Origin: Cyprinodon diabolis | Lineage: Eukaryota > Chordata > Actinopteri > Cyprinodontiformes > Cyprinodontidae | Direction of reading: 5' to 3' | NCBI GenBank assembly: GCA_030533445.1 | Contig: CM060069.1 | Location: 29,892,837 to 29,956,836, forward strand | DNA length: 64,000 nucleotides | Shown: positions 35,259 through 47,699 of the stretch, piece by piece | Position numbering within the stretch: position 1 is the first letter of the stretch | Layout: each line of letters opens with the position of its first letter | Notes under the pieces: model-generated | Seen by the model: the letters and a program-made list of their open reading frames with translations, nothing else | Database searches by the model: none | Told to the model about the DNA's origin: nothing | Translations under genes and position numbers: made by a program

Positions 35259-36987
35259 ATGAAGGGTATCGCTGTGGAGTTGGTGTTTTTTCTCCTGGTG
35301 GATTTGGTTTGGAGCATTTCTTCGCAGCCCTTCGGTGGGACGCCTCCTGACACGCTGCTCCGTGGGATGAAGGCTCCATCCGGCGGCTTCAGGCGCACCA
35401 TGCAGCGACAGCAAGGAAACAAGCTGCCGCTCTACATGATGCAGCTCTATCGAACCATGCGCAGCGGTGATCGGGACGGTTTCTCTGCAGCCATCAGCCG
35501 CATCGGGAGGGATGAGCTCCCCGTCCTCCAAGACGCAGACTCCGTAATCAGCCTCATCGCAAAGAGTGAGTTTTCTTTTTCATAATTATAACCAAATAAT
35601 TTGCAAAACAAACTTTGAATTAGGGGCAGTCTAAATTTATTAAAAAATTAAAATTAAAGTCTTTGACTAAGAACTTTCTGGCCTTTTTTTTTAACGTTAA
35701 ACATATAAGTAATCAGCATCCTGTAGAGTAAATGCCACCCTCTTCTGTTAACCTATAATTAAGATACACTACAGAATTTAAAGACAATTAAAAATTGATT
35801 TTGAAATTTTCATGGATTTCAACCTAAATTACATCTACATATCTTTTTTTAAACATATATAGAAAGTTTTTCTTTTTCTTAAGTTTTAGTAATGAAAAAA
35901 AAAAGAAAATAAATTATTTTGAATGACTCAACGGACCCAATTGCAATGAAAAAAATGTATCCTTCTTTTGTATCTTTGTTAAATGTTCCTCATCTTTATT
36001 CCCAGGCTACCAGCAGATTTGTGAGAGGTGGTCCGTCACCTTTGACTTCTCGTCCATGTCTCCAAGCGATGACATCCAGCTGGCTGAACTCCGCATCCGA
36101 TTACCTGCCTTCGCTGCCTTGTCCTCCACTGCTTTTATAGACATCTATCACTCCAACTGGGAACAATGCTCCAGCAAGGACTGTTTTGAGAGCAGCCTGC
36201 TTCTGGGCCGCCTGAGGGCTCATCCAGGCTCAGCGGTCTCACCTTCCTCTTGGAAAGTGTTTAACATGACCAAAATGCTCCGCCGCTGGCTTCACCGGGG
36301 ACCTGCTATGCAAACCATGGAGGGGGGTCTAGCTGAGGGCAAGGAGGAGTGCAAGCAGCAGAGAATCCAACATCCAACAGCTGACAGGGTGATAATGGTG
36401 GTATTCTCCAGGCAGAGCCAACATAGCCAGCGAATGCCAACGCTAATCCGCACAGTGGAGCATTCAAAGTATGTCAGCCTGGACAGGGAGCGACCTGTGC
36501 CCACCTCCAGGATGAGCAGCCTTAGAGAAAAGGGAGACGAACAAACTGAGCGAAAACGGAGAGACACTGCAGGGGAGGAGGCGCGGGGTCATCTCTGCAG
36601 GAAGGTGGACATGTGGGTAGACTTTGAGAAGCTCAACTGGAGTGACTGGATCGTCTATCCCAAACGGTATAATGCTTATCGCTGCGAAGGGACATGTCCT
36701 ATCCCTGTAGATGAGAACTTCGCCTCAACTAATCATGCTTACATGCAGGTAAGGCTAAAATGCTGCAGGAATGATAAATATCTTGATTTGAGGAGATGTG
36801 ATCTAACTTTGGATATTTTTTCATTTAATTTCAGAGCCTGTTAAAGTTTCAACATCCAGACAAAGTGCCAAGCCTTTCCTGTGTGCCCACTCGCCTGGCA
36901 CCGCTTTCCATGCTGTACTATGAGAATGGGAGGATGTTGATGAGGCATCACGAGGATATGATCGTAAAGGACTGCGGCTGCCACTGA
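35259..36987 (+). CDS. Nodal-related TGF-beta ligand (paralogue unresolved: ndr1, ndr2 or southpaw)
   Basis: Secreted Nodal-family morphogen that acts through activin receptors with an EGF-CFC co-receptor in mesendoderm and left-right patterning (family knowledge). Three exons, as in other nodal genes: 35259-35565, 36006-36748 and 36835-36987, giving 400 residues. A signal peptide ([19 protein letters not shown]) is followed by a prodomain with [10 protein letters not shown] and ELRIRLP, a furin site R285-K-R-R288 and a 112-residue mature domain. The mature domain has the Nodal signatures [20 protein letters not shown] and LSMLYYENG and ends CGCH. Visible cysteines are 300, 329, 333, 366, 397 and 399, which is six rather than the usual seven. 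Ser365 stands where the interchain dimer cysteine normally is. Neighbouring eif4ebp1 and ank1 suggest the ndr1/southpaw side of the family, but this is inference. Confidence 0.93.
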
Positions 36988-37298
36988 GAAGAAAACACTG
37001 ATAAACATCAACAGGCACTTTACGTCAATCTCAAACAGCAGCAGCTGCAGGAAATCTGTTAATGTTGAATTAAAATGAAATCAACAGGAATTTATCAGCT
37101 GGACTTGATTCTGACTCCTTTAACAGAAGCACTACTAGATTTTTGCACACATTGTTTGCAACTTTGTGCATAAACTTTTCTTCTAAGTCCAAGGACTTGA
37201 TTTTTTTCCAATGAAAAGGAAAATGCTATAATAGTCTAAATGTTAAAAAATGTTGGGTCATACTGACCCATCTGATTGTTTTCTGTATATGAAAGTAC

Positions 37299-37304
37299 AA
37301 TAAA
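37299..37304 (+). terminator. Poly(A) signal of the nodal-related gene
   Basis: AATAAA lies about 310 bp after the stop codon in GTACAATAAATTGTC. It is the first canonical signal downstream. Confidence 0.6.
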
Positions 37305-37319
37305 TTGTCAAATTTGAAA

Positions 37320-39075
37320 ATTGTAATTTTTGGTCTTTCATGAGATGGTTTAAAGATAGAGATTGCAGTGTTCATTAAACTGGTTGGCTTACAGGTACAG
37401 AACAAACATATTAGCAAAGGCAACATGATTAATTATAATGAATAGATTGGACTAAACTTAGCTCAGACCTTCTCATTTCTTATTTCTCAGCCAGGCAATG
37501 GCTGAACCACTGTAGCCTGGCCAGCCTTAGGCCCCATAAGTTAGTCAGGCTAGACATATTGCTAATCTTTGGGTTAAGGATTGCTTTGCAGGATTGTTTT
37601 ACTGTTGCATTATTTGCTTTGGATTCGCTTATACGTTTGTCAAGCACCCTCTGATATTTGTTATAGCTTGCATTAACAGTCCCTGTTTCAACCCTTTTTA
37701 TGGATACAATGGCTAATTTTATGTTGTTTTTTGTAAAGATCTCCTTTTAACCCAGCCACAAAATCTTGTTTTCACTTCCACTATAAAAAGCAGGGATCAC
37801 ACCCAACTAAATGTCAGAATTTAAACAGGAATAATAATGTATAAAACGTGCACCTCATAAGATTTTAGCCGTTTTAAATTCAGATAAATGTGTTTTTTCC
37901 CTTCCTTTTTCCAGTAACTAAACTTTACAGAAACCTTTACAAACAAGCATATAATTCATTCTATATTAGTTACTGGATTCCTTGGTTTCATGTTAATAAT
38001 CCATATATTAAAATATGTTAGAAAAACAGAGGCTGTTAAATAGTTATTTACATCCATATTTAAGAAATATAGATTTTTTCAGGGCAGATTACAGAAAATT
38101 AATGAAATTTGTCTACCATTAGAAAGAAACAAATTTCAAGCTTTTGACATGCATAAAAAATAAAAAAAGCGCATGTAAGATCAAAGCTGTATAACTTTTT
38201 TTTCTTAGTTGCAAAAAAACCCCAGTATTTTCAACTTTTGTATACTTTTATATCTAAACTGTACAAATTAAATGAGAAATACTATAATATTTTATTTAGT
38301 AGGTTTGTATATTAAATATGGGTTTTGGTTTTTCTATTGAATAAAACTCTTAGGTAAATATTAAGTTTCTTTTTATCTTTGAACGGAAAAAAAAAACAAA
38401 CAAAAAAAAAACAGATGAACAACTTTGTAGTTTTGGTTAATGAATATACAGACACTTTTAATTAACTTCACAATAATAAAAAGGCTCCAAGCTTAAACTA
38501 AATGGTTGGTAATTGAGAGACAAAATATTTACCATCTTGCAGGTAAATGATTAGAAAATGTTCATTGAGATTAAAAAGCAAACAGTCCTATACAAAACCA
38601 CATTTTAAAATTCATGTAACAGTACAGTGAGCAAGTCTCATCAGCTGGAAATGTGGCAAATAAATGGACAGGAAATTGAGACGTCATGTAGATTTTATCT
38701 GCTGCCCCCCAGTGGCCAGAAACAGCCATTACAGAGTCCAAAAATTAGATTGCCAAGTACAGTAGTCATATCAACAGATTGGCTATTAACATCTTCTTAT
38801 ATAGTCATTTTGAAAGCATTTATAACTAAAATCAAATAAAAAAAAATAACAGGAATTACTTGTCATCAGTTACACAAGGTGATGAAGCAAAGTGAAAATA
38901 AATTTTTGTGAATTCTTTTTTTCTAGCTTCAACAGATTAGCTAATATTTGATATAAAAAAAATACCTGTTTGTTTTCTGTCAGACTTTAAAGCTGACTAA
39001 GACTAGATTTGTTATTTTAATCATTTTATAAGCTCATAGTTGTTAGCACCCTACATTACTCATTGCTGCTGGCAT
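37320..39075. other. Convergent intergenic region between nodal and eif4ebp1
   Basis: AT-rich, without coding signatures. It probably includes the eif4ebp1 3' UTR; a minus-strand AATAAA is at 38291-38296. No named repeat was recognised. Confidence 0.45.
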
Positions 39076-42000
39076 CTAGATGTCCATTTCAAACTGGGCG
39101 TCCTCTGCTGTAAAAGAGAATAGAAAAAAGTTGCATTCAACTAAAGTACAAAGAAAGCACAAAGTAAGGTGATAAATCTAATATTGTACCGGAGTTCTCC
39201 TCCATATGCAGGTTGCGGTCTTCTTCATTGTTGCTAGGTGATTCCTCGGGCGGATTTTCATTGTTGGAGGAGTCTGGGTCGAGCGGCCTTGTCACACCGG
39301 GAATATCAGGAAGTTTGGGAGGAGTTCGGGTCAGCGGAGAGCTCCGACACTGTAGCAGAAACTTCCTGTCATAAATGATTCTGGTACCTGTAGATGGAAG
39401 ACAAAAGCCTTGCTTTGACCATCTGTTGCCACGCTGGTTGAAACAGGATAAAACATCTAAGTTATCAGCAGCTGATCATGGCACTATGTCTTACTGTTTT
39501 TTTTTTTTTTTTTAGACAACCAAAGATAAACCCCGACAGAAAATCTGAAAGTTAAAAATGTAATTTAATAACAGTTATTAATGGTTTCTGATAAATTAAA
39601 GGGGAATGCTATTTTTTTTTTCCATTGGGCCCTTGATTTTACATTATTACATCATGTTCTACTCACCCATATGAGTTTTGTGTCATTTGGAGCCGTTCTG
39701 AAGATATTCCGTTATATCCAAGTAACAACGTCCTATGGGCAACGACTTGAAGGCACAAACTGAACTGTTCATAATTTATAATTTATGGTACGCCAGCATT
39801 CATAACATGTAGGCGAATCACTGTCCCCGACATCCGTGGTTATATTTTTTATATTTATATTTTTTAAAAAGCAAAGCACGTGCCGGACTGGAGTCTTAAC
39901 AGGAAGCCCGGGTCACAGGCGGCTACGCTCTACCTCTTATATTAATTCAGCTAGCTAATTTGAATCGTTCAATTCCATTTCGAGAGCGAGATCATCTGTG
40001 GTAGTAACACTAGACATCTTCCAGGCATGTGAGTAAAACTAGCAGCAATTCAGAGGACAGGATGAATGAACGGCAGCCGGCGCGGGCGGGTGACGTCATA
40101 CACACTCCGTATGAATGCTGGCATACCATAAATACTAAATTACGAACAGTTTAGTTTGTGCCTTCAAGTCGTTGCCCATAGGAAGACGTTACTTGGATAT
40201 AACCTAACCGAATATCTTTAGAAGCTCCAAATGACACAAAACTCATATGGGTGAGTAGGACATGATGTAATAAGGTAAAATCAAGGGCCCAATGTAAAAA
40301 AAAAAAAAAAGGGCATTCCCCTTTAATACCCATCACTGTATCCTTAAAAGTTCTCATTTAAAACAGGTTGAGTTGTGTGCGACTGCAAGACTTGCTGTTG
40401 GTGAGGCGTATCGCATTCATTTCCTGTTTTGGCTGCTGAGCTGCGTTCTGTTGCTGCTCAGGCCATCTCTGTCTGAATTAAGTAATTTTTTTCTGTGATA
40501 TCTCTGAATCTAAGTAACTCTGCTTAGAAAACACGGTATTACTTCTGGTAGTAAGAGGTAGCTAGCCTAGCGCAAACTTGGCCCCGATTATTTTCTGGCT
40601 CATTCTAAACCTTCCTCTTCTCCCTCCTGCTCTCTGTGCCAGATGTCCAGTTATTCCTCTGACCCCTTTAGTGATAATGGTATGGGTAATAAGGGTAGTA
40701 GTTTTGTAGCATTGAAGGCAAGGGTGTCAGAGTTAGGATGCCGGTTTCGGGCCGTTGAACATCCAGGAGTTAGATTAGGGCCTCTTGTTAAAGCCAGGCA
40801 TACACTGTACGATTTTTTTCAATCGCGGCACGCAGCTACAGCTCACACTGTACGACAAAACAGCAGGGTTTAAAAGTTCAAAGCTCACAAAGCATGTTTT
40901 CACACTGCACTGCCCGGCCTGGTGTGATCTACCTGCTAACATTGTACATCTAAAAACCATTTTAGACTCAGCTTCTTAGTGAGATGGCGCTACTCTGACT
41001 CGTCTATCTGAAAGCCAAATGAGAAGAAGAGGAAAAAGACGAAACTGTTGAGTTAAATATGAAGCTCACTCCAGTGAAACACGCTGCCTTGCCAATTTGG
41101 TGTGCTGAAAGCCCTAAAAAGAAAAGGTGACGACGTATTTGGACAAAGACATGGCTGAGCAAATGTTGCTACTACGGTCTGTTAATTTTACACAAAGAAC
41201 TCCATTTTACTTGCACCCCCGCTATGCTTCTCTGTTTTTGTCTGAGAGGAAGAAGAATCCTTGTTTGCACTGAGCTACTTGCCCATGACCACCTTACGAC
41301 AGCCAACTGAATTTAATACATGTTTGATTTTCTTCCGAAACCAGGAGGTGGTCCTGAGAGGCTGATCATTCCTCATTACCCCATGTACACTACATGAAGC
41401 ACAATCAGGCTGAAAGTCAGCCTGATTAAAAAATTCTCGCACGACTGGAGAATCGGCCATAAAAAGGGCAAAAAAAAAATCGCACAGTGTACGTCCAGCT
41501 TAAAGGAATAGTACACCCAAAACATGATTAGCCTTCATTTTCTACTCACCCCCATGCTGAACAACACTCTGGAGTACTTTTTTGATATCTCAAATGCATC
41601 TGGAGATCTGGGAGGCTTCTTGCTGTCTGCTGACATTCAAATAATGGAGGTCTATGGCGCCCGAGGCAGAAAGGTCCACAAAAGTCCACAAAAAACTTGT
41701 CAATATTCCTCCATACTGCTCGTCCAATGTATTCCAAGTGTCCTGAGTGCGTAGCGTCCATAATTTACTCGAAACGAAGTCATTTAGAATGTTTTTAGAG
41801 CATAAACAGTAGTGTATAGGATTTCCTAAAAGCGCGCACCTGCTGTTTACCTGTGTAAAGAAAGAAACAACGAAAGAAAAATGTCTGAGGACTTCAGTGT
41901 TGAGGAAGAGCATGAGTTCTTTGCCGAGCTGAATGCGCACTTTCATCTGGTTTGGTCTGCCGCGGTTTCCGTAGACTCGTGAACTCGCAGGCGCGCGCCT

Positions 42001-45000
42001 CCATTATTTGAATGTCAGCAGGCAGCAAGAAGCCTCCCAGATCTCCAGATGCATTTGAGATATCAAAAAAGTACTCCAGAGTGTTGTTCAGCATGGGGGT
42101 GAGTAGAAAATGAAGGCTAATCATGTTTTGGGTGTACTATTCCTTTAAGTGGTCCTCTAAGAGTGCCAGAACAGCCAGGCGACTGAGTAACGGTACACAG
42201 AAAGCGTAGTCATGGATCTCTGCCCACTGGTCACCACCAACCCACCTACATTTCTAACAGATTTTCTCCGCTCAGAGACCCACCCACTGAGAAGCCCTCT
42301 CTGGTAATTAGCATCTCCATAGTCAGAAACGTGGCATTAGAGAGACCAGGGACCACAGGCAAATTGTTGCAGGGGCCTAGAACGGGCAAAATCAAATCCT
42401 ATCTGAAACTGTAGCTAAGAATAGGGTTAAATACATTAAGATGTTATTGACGCTGGCGTTAATAACACCCGGTTACACCTGTCCTGAAAACAACGTGGGC
42501 TACATTAATAATTGGCAATCTTTTTGGGGAAAACCTGGTCTGATTGGGAGAGATGGCATCCATCCCCCTTTTGGTGTTGCAGCTCTTCTTTCTAGGTATC
42601 TGGACAAATGTTTTAGTCATCCAAAACCCTGACAACCCAGGGTGTAGACCAGGAAGCAAAGTCATAGTTTAACACAACTTTCTGAAGCTGCTCTACTGTT
42701 ACCCCCTCATAACTCCATCCAGACAGTGTCTTTCCCACGACAAAATCATATAAATTATAAGAGAATGCTAAAGGAGTAAATGATAATCTAAATATCGTTA
42801 CTCAAATTGTGGAAGATGTTAAAACTGTTAAATGTGGGTTATTTAACATAAGACATCTTTTTTCAAAAAGTCTGTTAGTTAATGACTTGATTTGTGGTGA
42901 ATAAATTGATTTGTGTTGCCTTAAAGAAACTTGGCTACAGAAAGAGGATTATGTGAGCATAAATGAGGCAACAATCTTTCAGAGGAGCATAAGAATAATT
43001 CAAGATATCTTTTTAATACAGTTGCCAAATTCACCCAGAGCCATAGCTCTGTTGAACCGTCCATCCCACCTGCTCTTAGCAGTAAAGAGTTTATTGGATT
43101 TTTTTAATAAATATGAATGACGGTATTAAAAATAATAATCATTAGCACCCAGCTAAATATTATTGGTTTGTTTCTGAAAGGTGAGGCAGCATCTGAAGTA
43201 GCCATAGAATCTGAACTGGGTTTAGACTGCTTTGATCCAGTTGAACTTTCAGGGTTGGCAAAACTATGTTCTTCATCTAAACCCTCTGATGTCCTCCTCC
43301 ATTTTAGATGTGATTAATCAATCCCGGATACAAGGACATGTACCTCAGGCTTTTAAGGAAGCTGTAAATAAACCTTTACTTAAGAAACCATCTCTTGACC
43401 CAAGTGACTTGGTCAATCATAGACCTATATCCAATCTTCCTTGCTTATCTGATATTCTTGAGAAAGTAGTTGCCAAACAAGTGTGTGATCACTTACACCA
43501 TAATTAACTTTTTGAAGAGATTCAGTCTGGCTTTAGAGCTCATCATAGCACTGAAACCGCTCTTATGAAAGTCATGATGTTCTCATGGCCTCAGATAATG
43601 AACTTGTACATTTGATCATAGTTGATCATAATATTCTTTCAGAAAGACATGAATATTTTGTAGGAATTAAAGGAACAGCACTAGACTGGTTTAAATCTTA
43701 TTAATATGACAGATTTCTGTTCGTTCACAATAATGATAAATCTTCCTTATGCTCATAGGTTACCTGTAGAGTACCATAAGGATCAGTGCTAGGACCAATT
43801 CTCTTTACTACATATATGCTGCCAATGGGTAGAATTATTAGACAGCATGGGATTAATTTCCACTGTTATGCTGATGATACTCAGCTATATCTCTCAATAA
43901 ATCCAGATGAAAGTAACCCATTACATAGATTGGAGGCATGTCAAGAATGACTCTTAACATTCTGCCTCTGAATGCAGACAAAACAGAAGTCACAGTCTTT
44001 GGACAAGAGTCCTTGAAAAAGACTCACTTCATTTTTATGGGATTAAATTGATCTCAGATAATAAATTAGACAATCTTGATGTTAGTTTTGACCAGGATCT
44101 CTAATTTAAATCACATATCAAAGAGGTTTCTAGAATTTCCTTCTTTCATCTGCGGAATATTGCAAAAATTAGAAATATCCTGTCCTGGAGCTGAGAAAAT
44201 ACTCCATGCATCTGTTACTTGAAGGTTGGACTATTGTAATTCTTTGCTATCAGGAAGTCCACAAACTGTAGTTAAAAGCCTTCAGCTGATCCAAAATGCT
44301 GCAGCCAGAGTTCTGATGAAAATTAAAAAGAAAGATTATATCTCTCCTATCCTGGCTTATCTTCTTTAAAATCCTCCTTCTCACATATAAAGCCTTAAAT
44401 GCCCAAGCTCCATCTTGTATCAGAGATCTGATTGTTCCTTGTGTTCCTAACAGAGCACTTCGCTTTCAATCTGCAGGTTTACTAGTAGTTTCTAGAATTT
44501 GTATAAGTAGAATGGGAGGTAGATATTCTGGTTATCGGGCTCCTCTCCTGTAGAACCAACTACCAGTTTAGTCCGTAAGGCAGACATCCTGTCTACTTTT
44601 AAGGCTTTTCAAGGCTTAAAACCTTCCTATTTATTAAATCTTACAGTTGCTCAGGTTTTCCTGAGCTATCACTATAGTTATGCTGCTATAGGCTTAGACT
44701 GCTGGAGGACAGTCTCATTATTCTGCTTCATTCTATTTTTATCCTCCCATTCTGTAGAATTTGTTAGCTCAATCTCTAACATTATGTTCTCTCTTTTTTC
44801 TCAAAGTAGCTTCTTCTGGTCTATTCCTGTTTTGCTGTGACACCCATCCTGGAGAGTAATATCAGCTGTGCTGCTTCCATCAACACGTTTCTTCATAGAG
44901 GGTGGAGTTTGGCCTGTTTTTCAGTCTAGTCCTGTTTCACCGTCTCTGACTAACAGTAAGTGCCTTCTTTCATCCTCTGACATGGGAGCTGGCTTGGAGC

Positions 45001-45504
45001 TCATCTTCCAGGCTGTGTGTTCCTGGATGGGGCTACATGTGGAGCTTGTTGACAATTACCTTTTGTATCTATGCTTCTTTTTCTAAATTTGCTTCTATCT
45101 CCTTGAACCCCAGTCGGCCTCGGAAGATGGCCGCTAACACTGAGCCTGGTTCTGCTAAAGGTTCCTTCCCTTTTAAAAGGGAGATCCCTCTTCTCACTGT
45201 CACTAAATGCCTGCTTAGGGTGAGGGATTGCTTTCGAGTCAATGGCTGGATGCAATCAGTTGGTTTTCCTTAGATAGAAAACTTAACAAATCTGATTGTA
45301 TGATCAGACAGACTTCATTGATCTCACGGCTGAGAAATTAACATGTCACATCGGTTCCATAGTCAAAAGAAGGGGCCAAGAGGAGGAACAAGTGCATGGG
45401 GTATATACAGTATATAAAGTGCATCCACATATATATACTAACAGCTGAAGTCTCTTTATTTCACAGGATTATTGCTCAGGTTATTGCAAAGGGTATTAAA
45501 TATG

Positions 45505-45573
<69 letters not shown>

Positions 45574-47491
45574 CACAGGGTATTAAAAAGGGATTGCACA
45601 TTAGTTATTGCAGTTATTAGTGCCACATTGTAAAGTCTGATGGGAGCAGGGGGAAAGACCTGTGGTTAAGTTACTTCAGATGACGTGTGTTGTGAGTTGC
45701 CACTATAGAAATAAACTTAACTGAAGTTACCCCCAAAATAATAACGTTTGTCATAAAAGCGCAATAAAAAAAGAATGGATTTGGTTTGCCAGTACAACCG
45801 AATTAGCACAGCTTGAAGCATTTGTTTTAAAAGATTAAAAGCAACATTTTCTGTAGCAATTTCAACCCTTGGTTCAAAAAATAACAGACTGGCGACCTAT
45901 CCAGGGTGTACGCCGCCTCTCGCCCATAGACTGCCAGAGATAGCTAGCGATCCTGACAGAATAAGCTGCAGGAGACGGATGGTTCAACACATAAAATGTG
46001 TTGTTTTCATGCATTAGACATCATAGAAATATCTTAATGTTATATATAAAACAATGTTAAGAAACGAAACAAGCAGTTTTTCTGTTCTACTTTGTGTATT
46101 TCTATGCAATTTCCATGACCAATAACCTAGATTTCTTCTTTAGTGACACATTCTGGTGACGTTTTATCTGGAGAACCTGTCCCAGCTAGTAATGTTGCAG
46201 AACATGTCATCAGTTGATGCGAACATGTGCACCCCAGCCAGATTATTCACAGCAAACATGGAGGATTGGGAACAGCTCTAGCCCTTACTGGAAATTAACC
46301 CAGTAGAATCCAGCCTTTCTATATGCGACAGTTGGTCGGTGACCAGTGACCGCTCCACTTTCTGCAATAGCACGAATTTTAAGAAAAAAAAAATACACAT
46401 TTACTGAAAACTTTTTGCTTTTTAAAAATAAAGCCATCTGTGCCAACTTCACTGTAAATTGTGCATTCAGTAACACCCAGTGCAATAACTATATATATAA
46501 ATAAAAATATCAATCTATATAAATACCTATGTAAACACCCTGTGCAATAACCCTGCATAATGATCCTACTATAAAAAAAAAAAAAAAGCGGTCATATATG
46601 GACGCACTGTATATATAGTGTATATATCACATGCACTTTTTCTTCCTTTGGTAACATCTTCTTTTTTGACTATTTGAGCTGATGTAACAAGTACATTTCT
46701 CCACTGTGAGATTAATAGTCAATCAATCAATCCAGTAAGGCCTCACTAGTGTACAACTCATAATAGGAAACCATGTAAACAAATAGTAATCTGAAGGCAT
46801 TTCAAATGAGTGTAATCTTTTATAGGAAGAAATTGCAGAAATATTTCTGGATAATTTAACAATTCCTAAAGAACAAATTAAGAAGAATTAAAGAACCATC
46901 AATACCAAGATTTTATTATGAAATAATTTCTCTTTTTCCCACAATTTCATCTATAGCAGCTAATAGAATCATTATAACATATAGCAATAATGACAGCTGA
47001 GGATGCATCACTTTTAGTGTGAAACTCTATATAAAACACTGCCTATTGCCTTATTATTACTGTATAACTGATTTTATAACGCTTATATGCTGTTTAAACA
47101 AACAATAATAGTCCTATCTTTTTATTTAGCTGAATGTAGAATAAACAAAAGAGCCAACTTCCATAAGGTTTAGTGTTACACTCTGAGCCCTGCTGTTGTA
47201 AACCTGTCTGTGCAGCTGTAGAGCAGCACTATAAATAGTTCATGACTGACGGGCTGCTTTCCTTCTTTGGTTATTGTTGCTGAATCTAATATTTACACCC
47301 TGATGATACAGAAAACAAGCCTTCCATATCCTGTCAGGGTTCAGCGCATGTTTACCTCCTGGTGTGGTGCTAAAGAGAGTTCCCCCCGGAGTGGTGGAGT
47401 ACTCCTTGGGCATGTGGGCTGCATCATGGATGGCGATCCTACGGACAGCCGGGATCTCCAGGCTCCTGGAGGTCTGTCCTGCCGAGGACAT
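39076..47491 (-). CDS. eif4ebp1: Eukaryotic translation initiation factor 4E-binding protein 1
   Basis: Small cytoplasmic repressor of cap-dependent translation. It binds eIF4E until mTORC1 phosphorylates it. Three exons join in phase: 47491-47356, 39387-39190 and 39107-39076, giving 121 residues, near the usual 118-120. Seen: the [16 protein letters not shown] block with the two priming Thr-Pro sites, the eIF4E-binding helix YDRKFLL, the later Ser-Pro and Thr-Pro sites in [10 protein letters not shown], and the C-terminal TOS motif FEMDI for Raptor. The N-terminal RAIP motif is altered (SLEIPAV). STTPGG rather than CTTPGG before the first site, and linkage to ank1, favour eif4ebp1 over eif4ebp2. 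Intron 1 is about 8 kb and carries a LINE and three TTAA elements. The gene is convergent with nodal. Confidence 0.9.
39600..40322. mobile_element. TTAA-flanked foldback DNA transposon (723 bp)
   Basis: TTAA at 39596-39599 and 40323-40326 flank termini AGGGGAATGC and GCATTCCCCT. The two arms are near-identical inverted repeats about 180 bp long (39600-39780 and 40140-40322). The same peptide is therefore readable from both ends; I treat it as a repeat artefact. No transposase is present. It is piggyBac- or Kolobok-like by target site only. Confidence 0.85.
40792..41499. mobile_element. TTAA-flanked element A inside the LINE
   Basis: The left end begins AGCCAGGCATACACTGTACG and the right end, in reverse complement, GCTGGACGTACACTGTGCG; both continue into a T-rich run. 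TTAA flanks it at 40788-40791 and 41500-41503. No transposase was seen. Confidence 0.75.
41504..42144. mobile_element. TTAA-flanked foldback element B inside the LINE
   Basis: Termini AGGAATAGTACACCC are perfectly inverted, and the arms match for about 147 bp (41504-41650 and 41998-42144). TTAA flanks it at 41500-41503 and 42145-42148. A truncated relative lies at 11058-11573. The ORFs read from both strands are repeat artefacts. Confidence 0.85.
45300..45680 (+). repeat. Repeat with (TA)n microsatellite and TTGCACAGGGTATTAAA motifs
   Basis: A (TA)31 run at 45509-45571 is flanked by GCAAAGGGTATTAAATATG and TTGCACAGGGTATTAAAAAG. Similar motifs sit at 56930-56950 and, inverted, near 46475 and 46540. 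The flank CAGACTTCATTGATCTCACG resembles LINE 3' ends in fish. Class not assigned. Confidence 0.5.
45880..45985. mobile_element. Short fish interspersed repeat fragment
   Basis: CAGACTGGCGACCTATCCAG, GTGTACGCCGCCTCTCGCCC and a GGAGACGGATGG end are the core of a common fish repeat tail. About 100 bp remains. Confidence 0.5.
45986..47355. other. Proximal part of eif4ebp1 intron 1
   Basis: AT-rich intron with no supported gene. It contains inverted TGCAATAACCCTGC-type motifs related to the 45.5 kb repeat. Confidence 0.4.
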
Positions 47492-47647
47492 CTCGGTCCC
47501 AGAGCAGCGTCCCACAGCAGACGGTAAAAAGGGTTTAATAAGCCGCAGGTTTCAATGTGCAGGCCTGCTGAGAGGTCGCTGTTCCTCCACGTGGTCGAAA
47601 GGAAGGGGAAAACAATTCTAAACAAGCTGCACCAGTACTGAAACTCG

Positions 47648-47673
47648 TCACGTGATTAAAGCGCCCTGATTGG
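47648..47673 (-). promoter_or_regulatory. CCAAT and E-box cluster upstream of eif4ebp1
   Basis: A palindromic TCACGTGA (47648-47655) and an ATTGG (47669-47673, CCAAT on the gene strand) lie 160-180 bp upstream of the start codon in a locally GC-rich stretch. This is plausible core promoter sequence; no TATA was seen. Confidence 0.4.
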
Positions 47674-47699
47674 CTGAAAACAGGGGGCGTCAGAGAAAT

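Larger units (their letters stand above)
40335..45290 (+). mobile_element. Dead CR1/L2-clade LINE, interrupted by two DNA transposons
   Basis: Non-LTR retrotransposon copy antisense to eif4ebp1 intron 1. ORF1 pieces: 40643-40787 ([13 protein letters not shown]) and, after the insertion, an esterase-like end with [20 protein letters not shown] near 42500. ORF2 pieces: [13 protein letters not shown] and [18 protein letters not shown] (43350-43500), [14 protein letters not shown], the catalytic [11 protein letters not shown] (near 43862) and [11 protein letters not shown] (near 44230). Many stops and frameshifts show it is dead. The 3' end has the fish L2-type CCCTTTTAAAAGGGAGATCC. The endonuclease region is largely lost. 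Confidence 0.8.

Noticed and set aside
41546..42124. Minus-strand ORFs of 71, 118 and 76 codons
   Set aside because: Same foldback element; the reading frames are mirrored in both arms.
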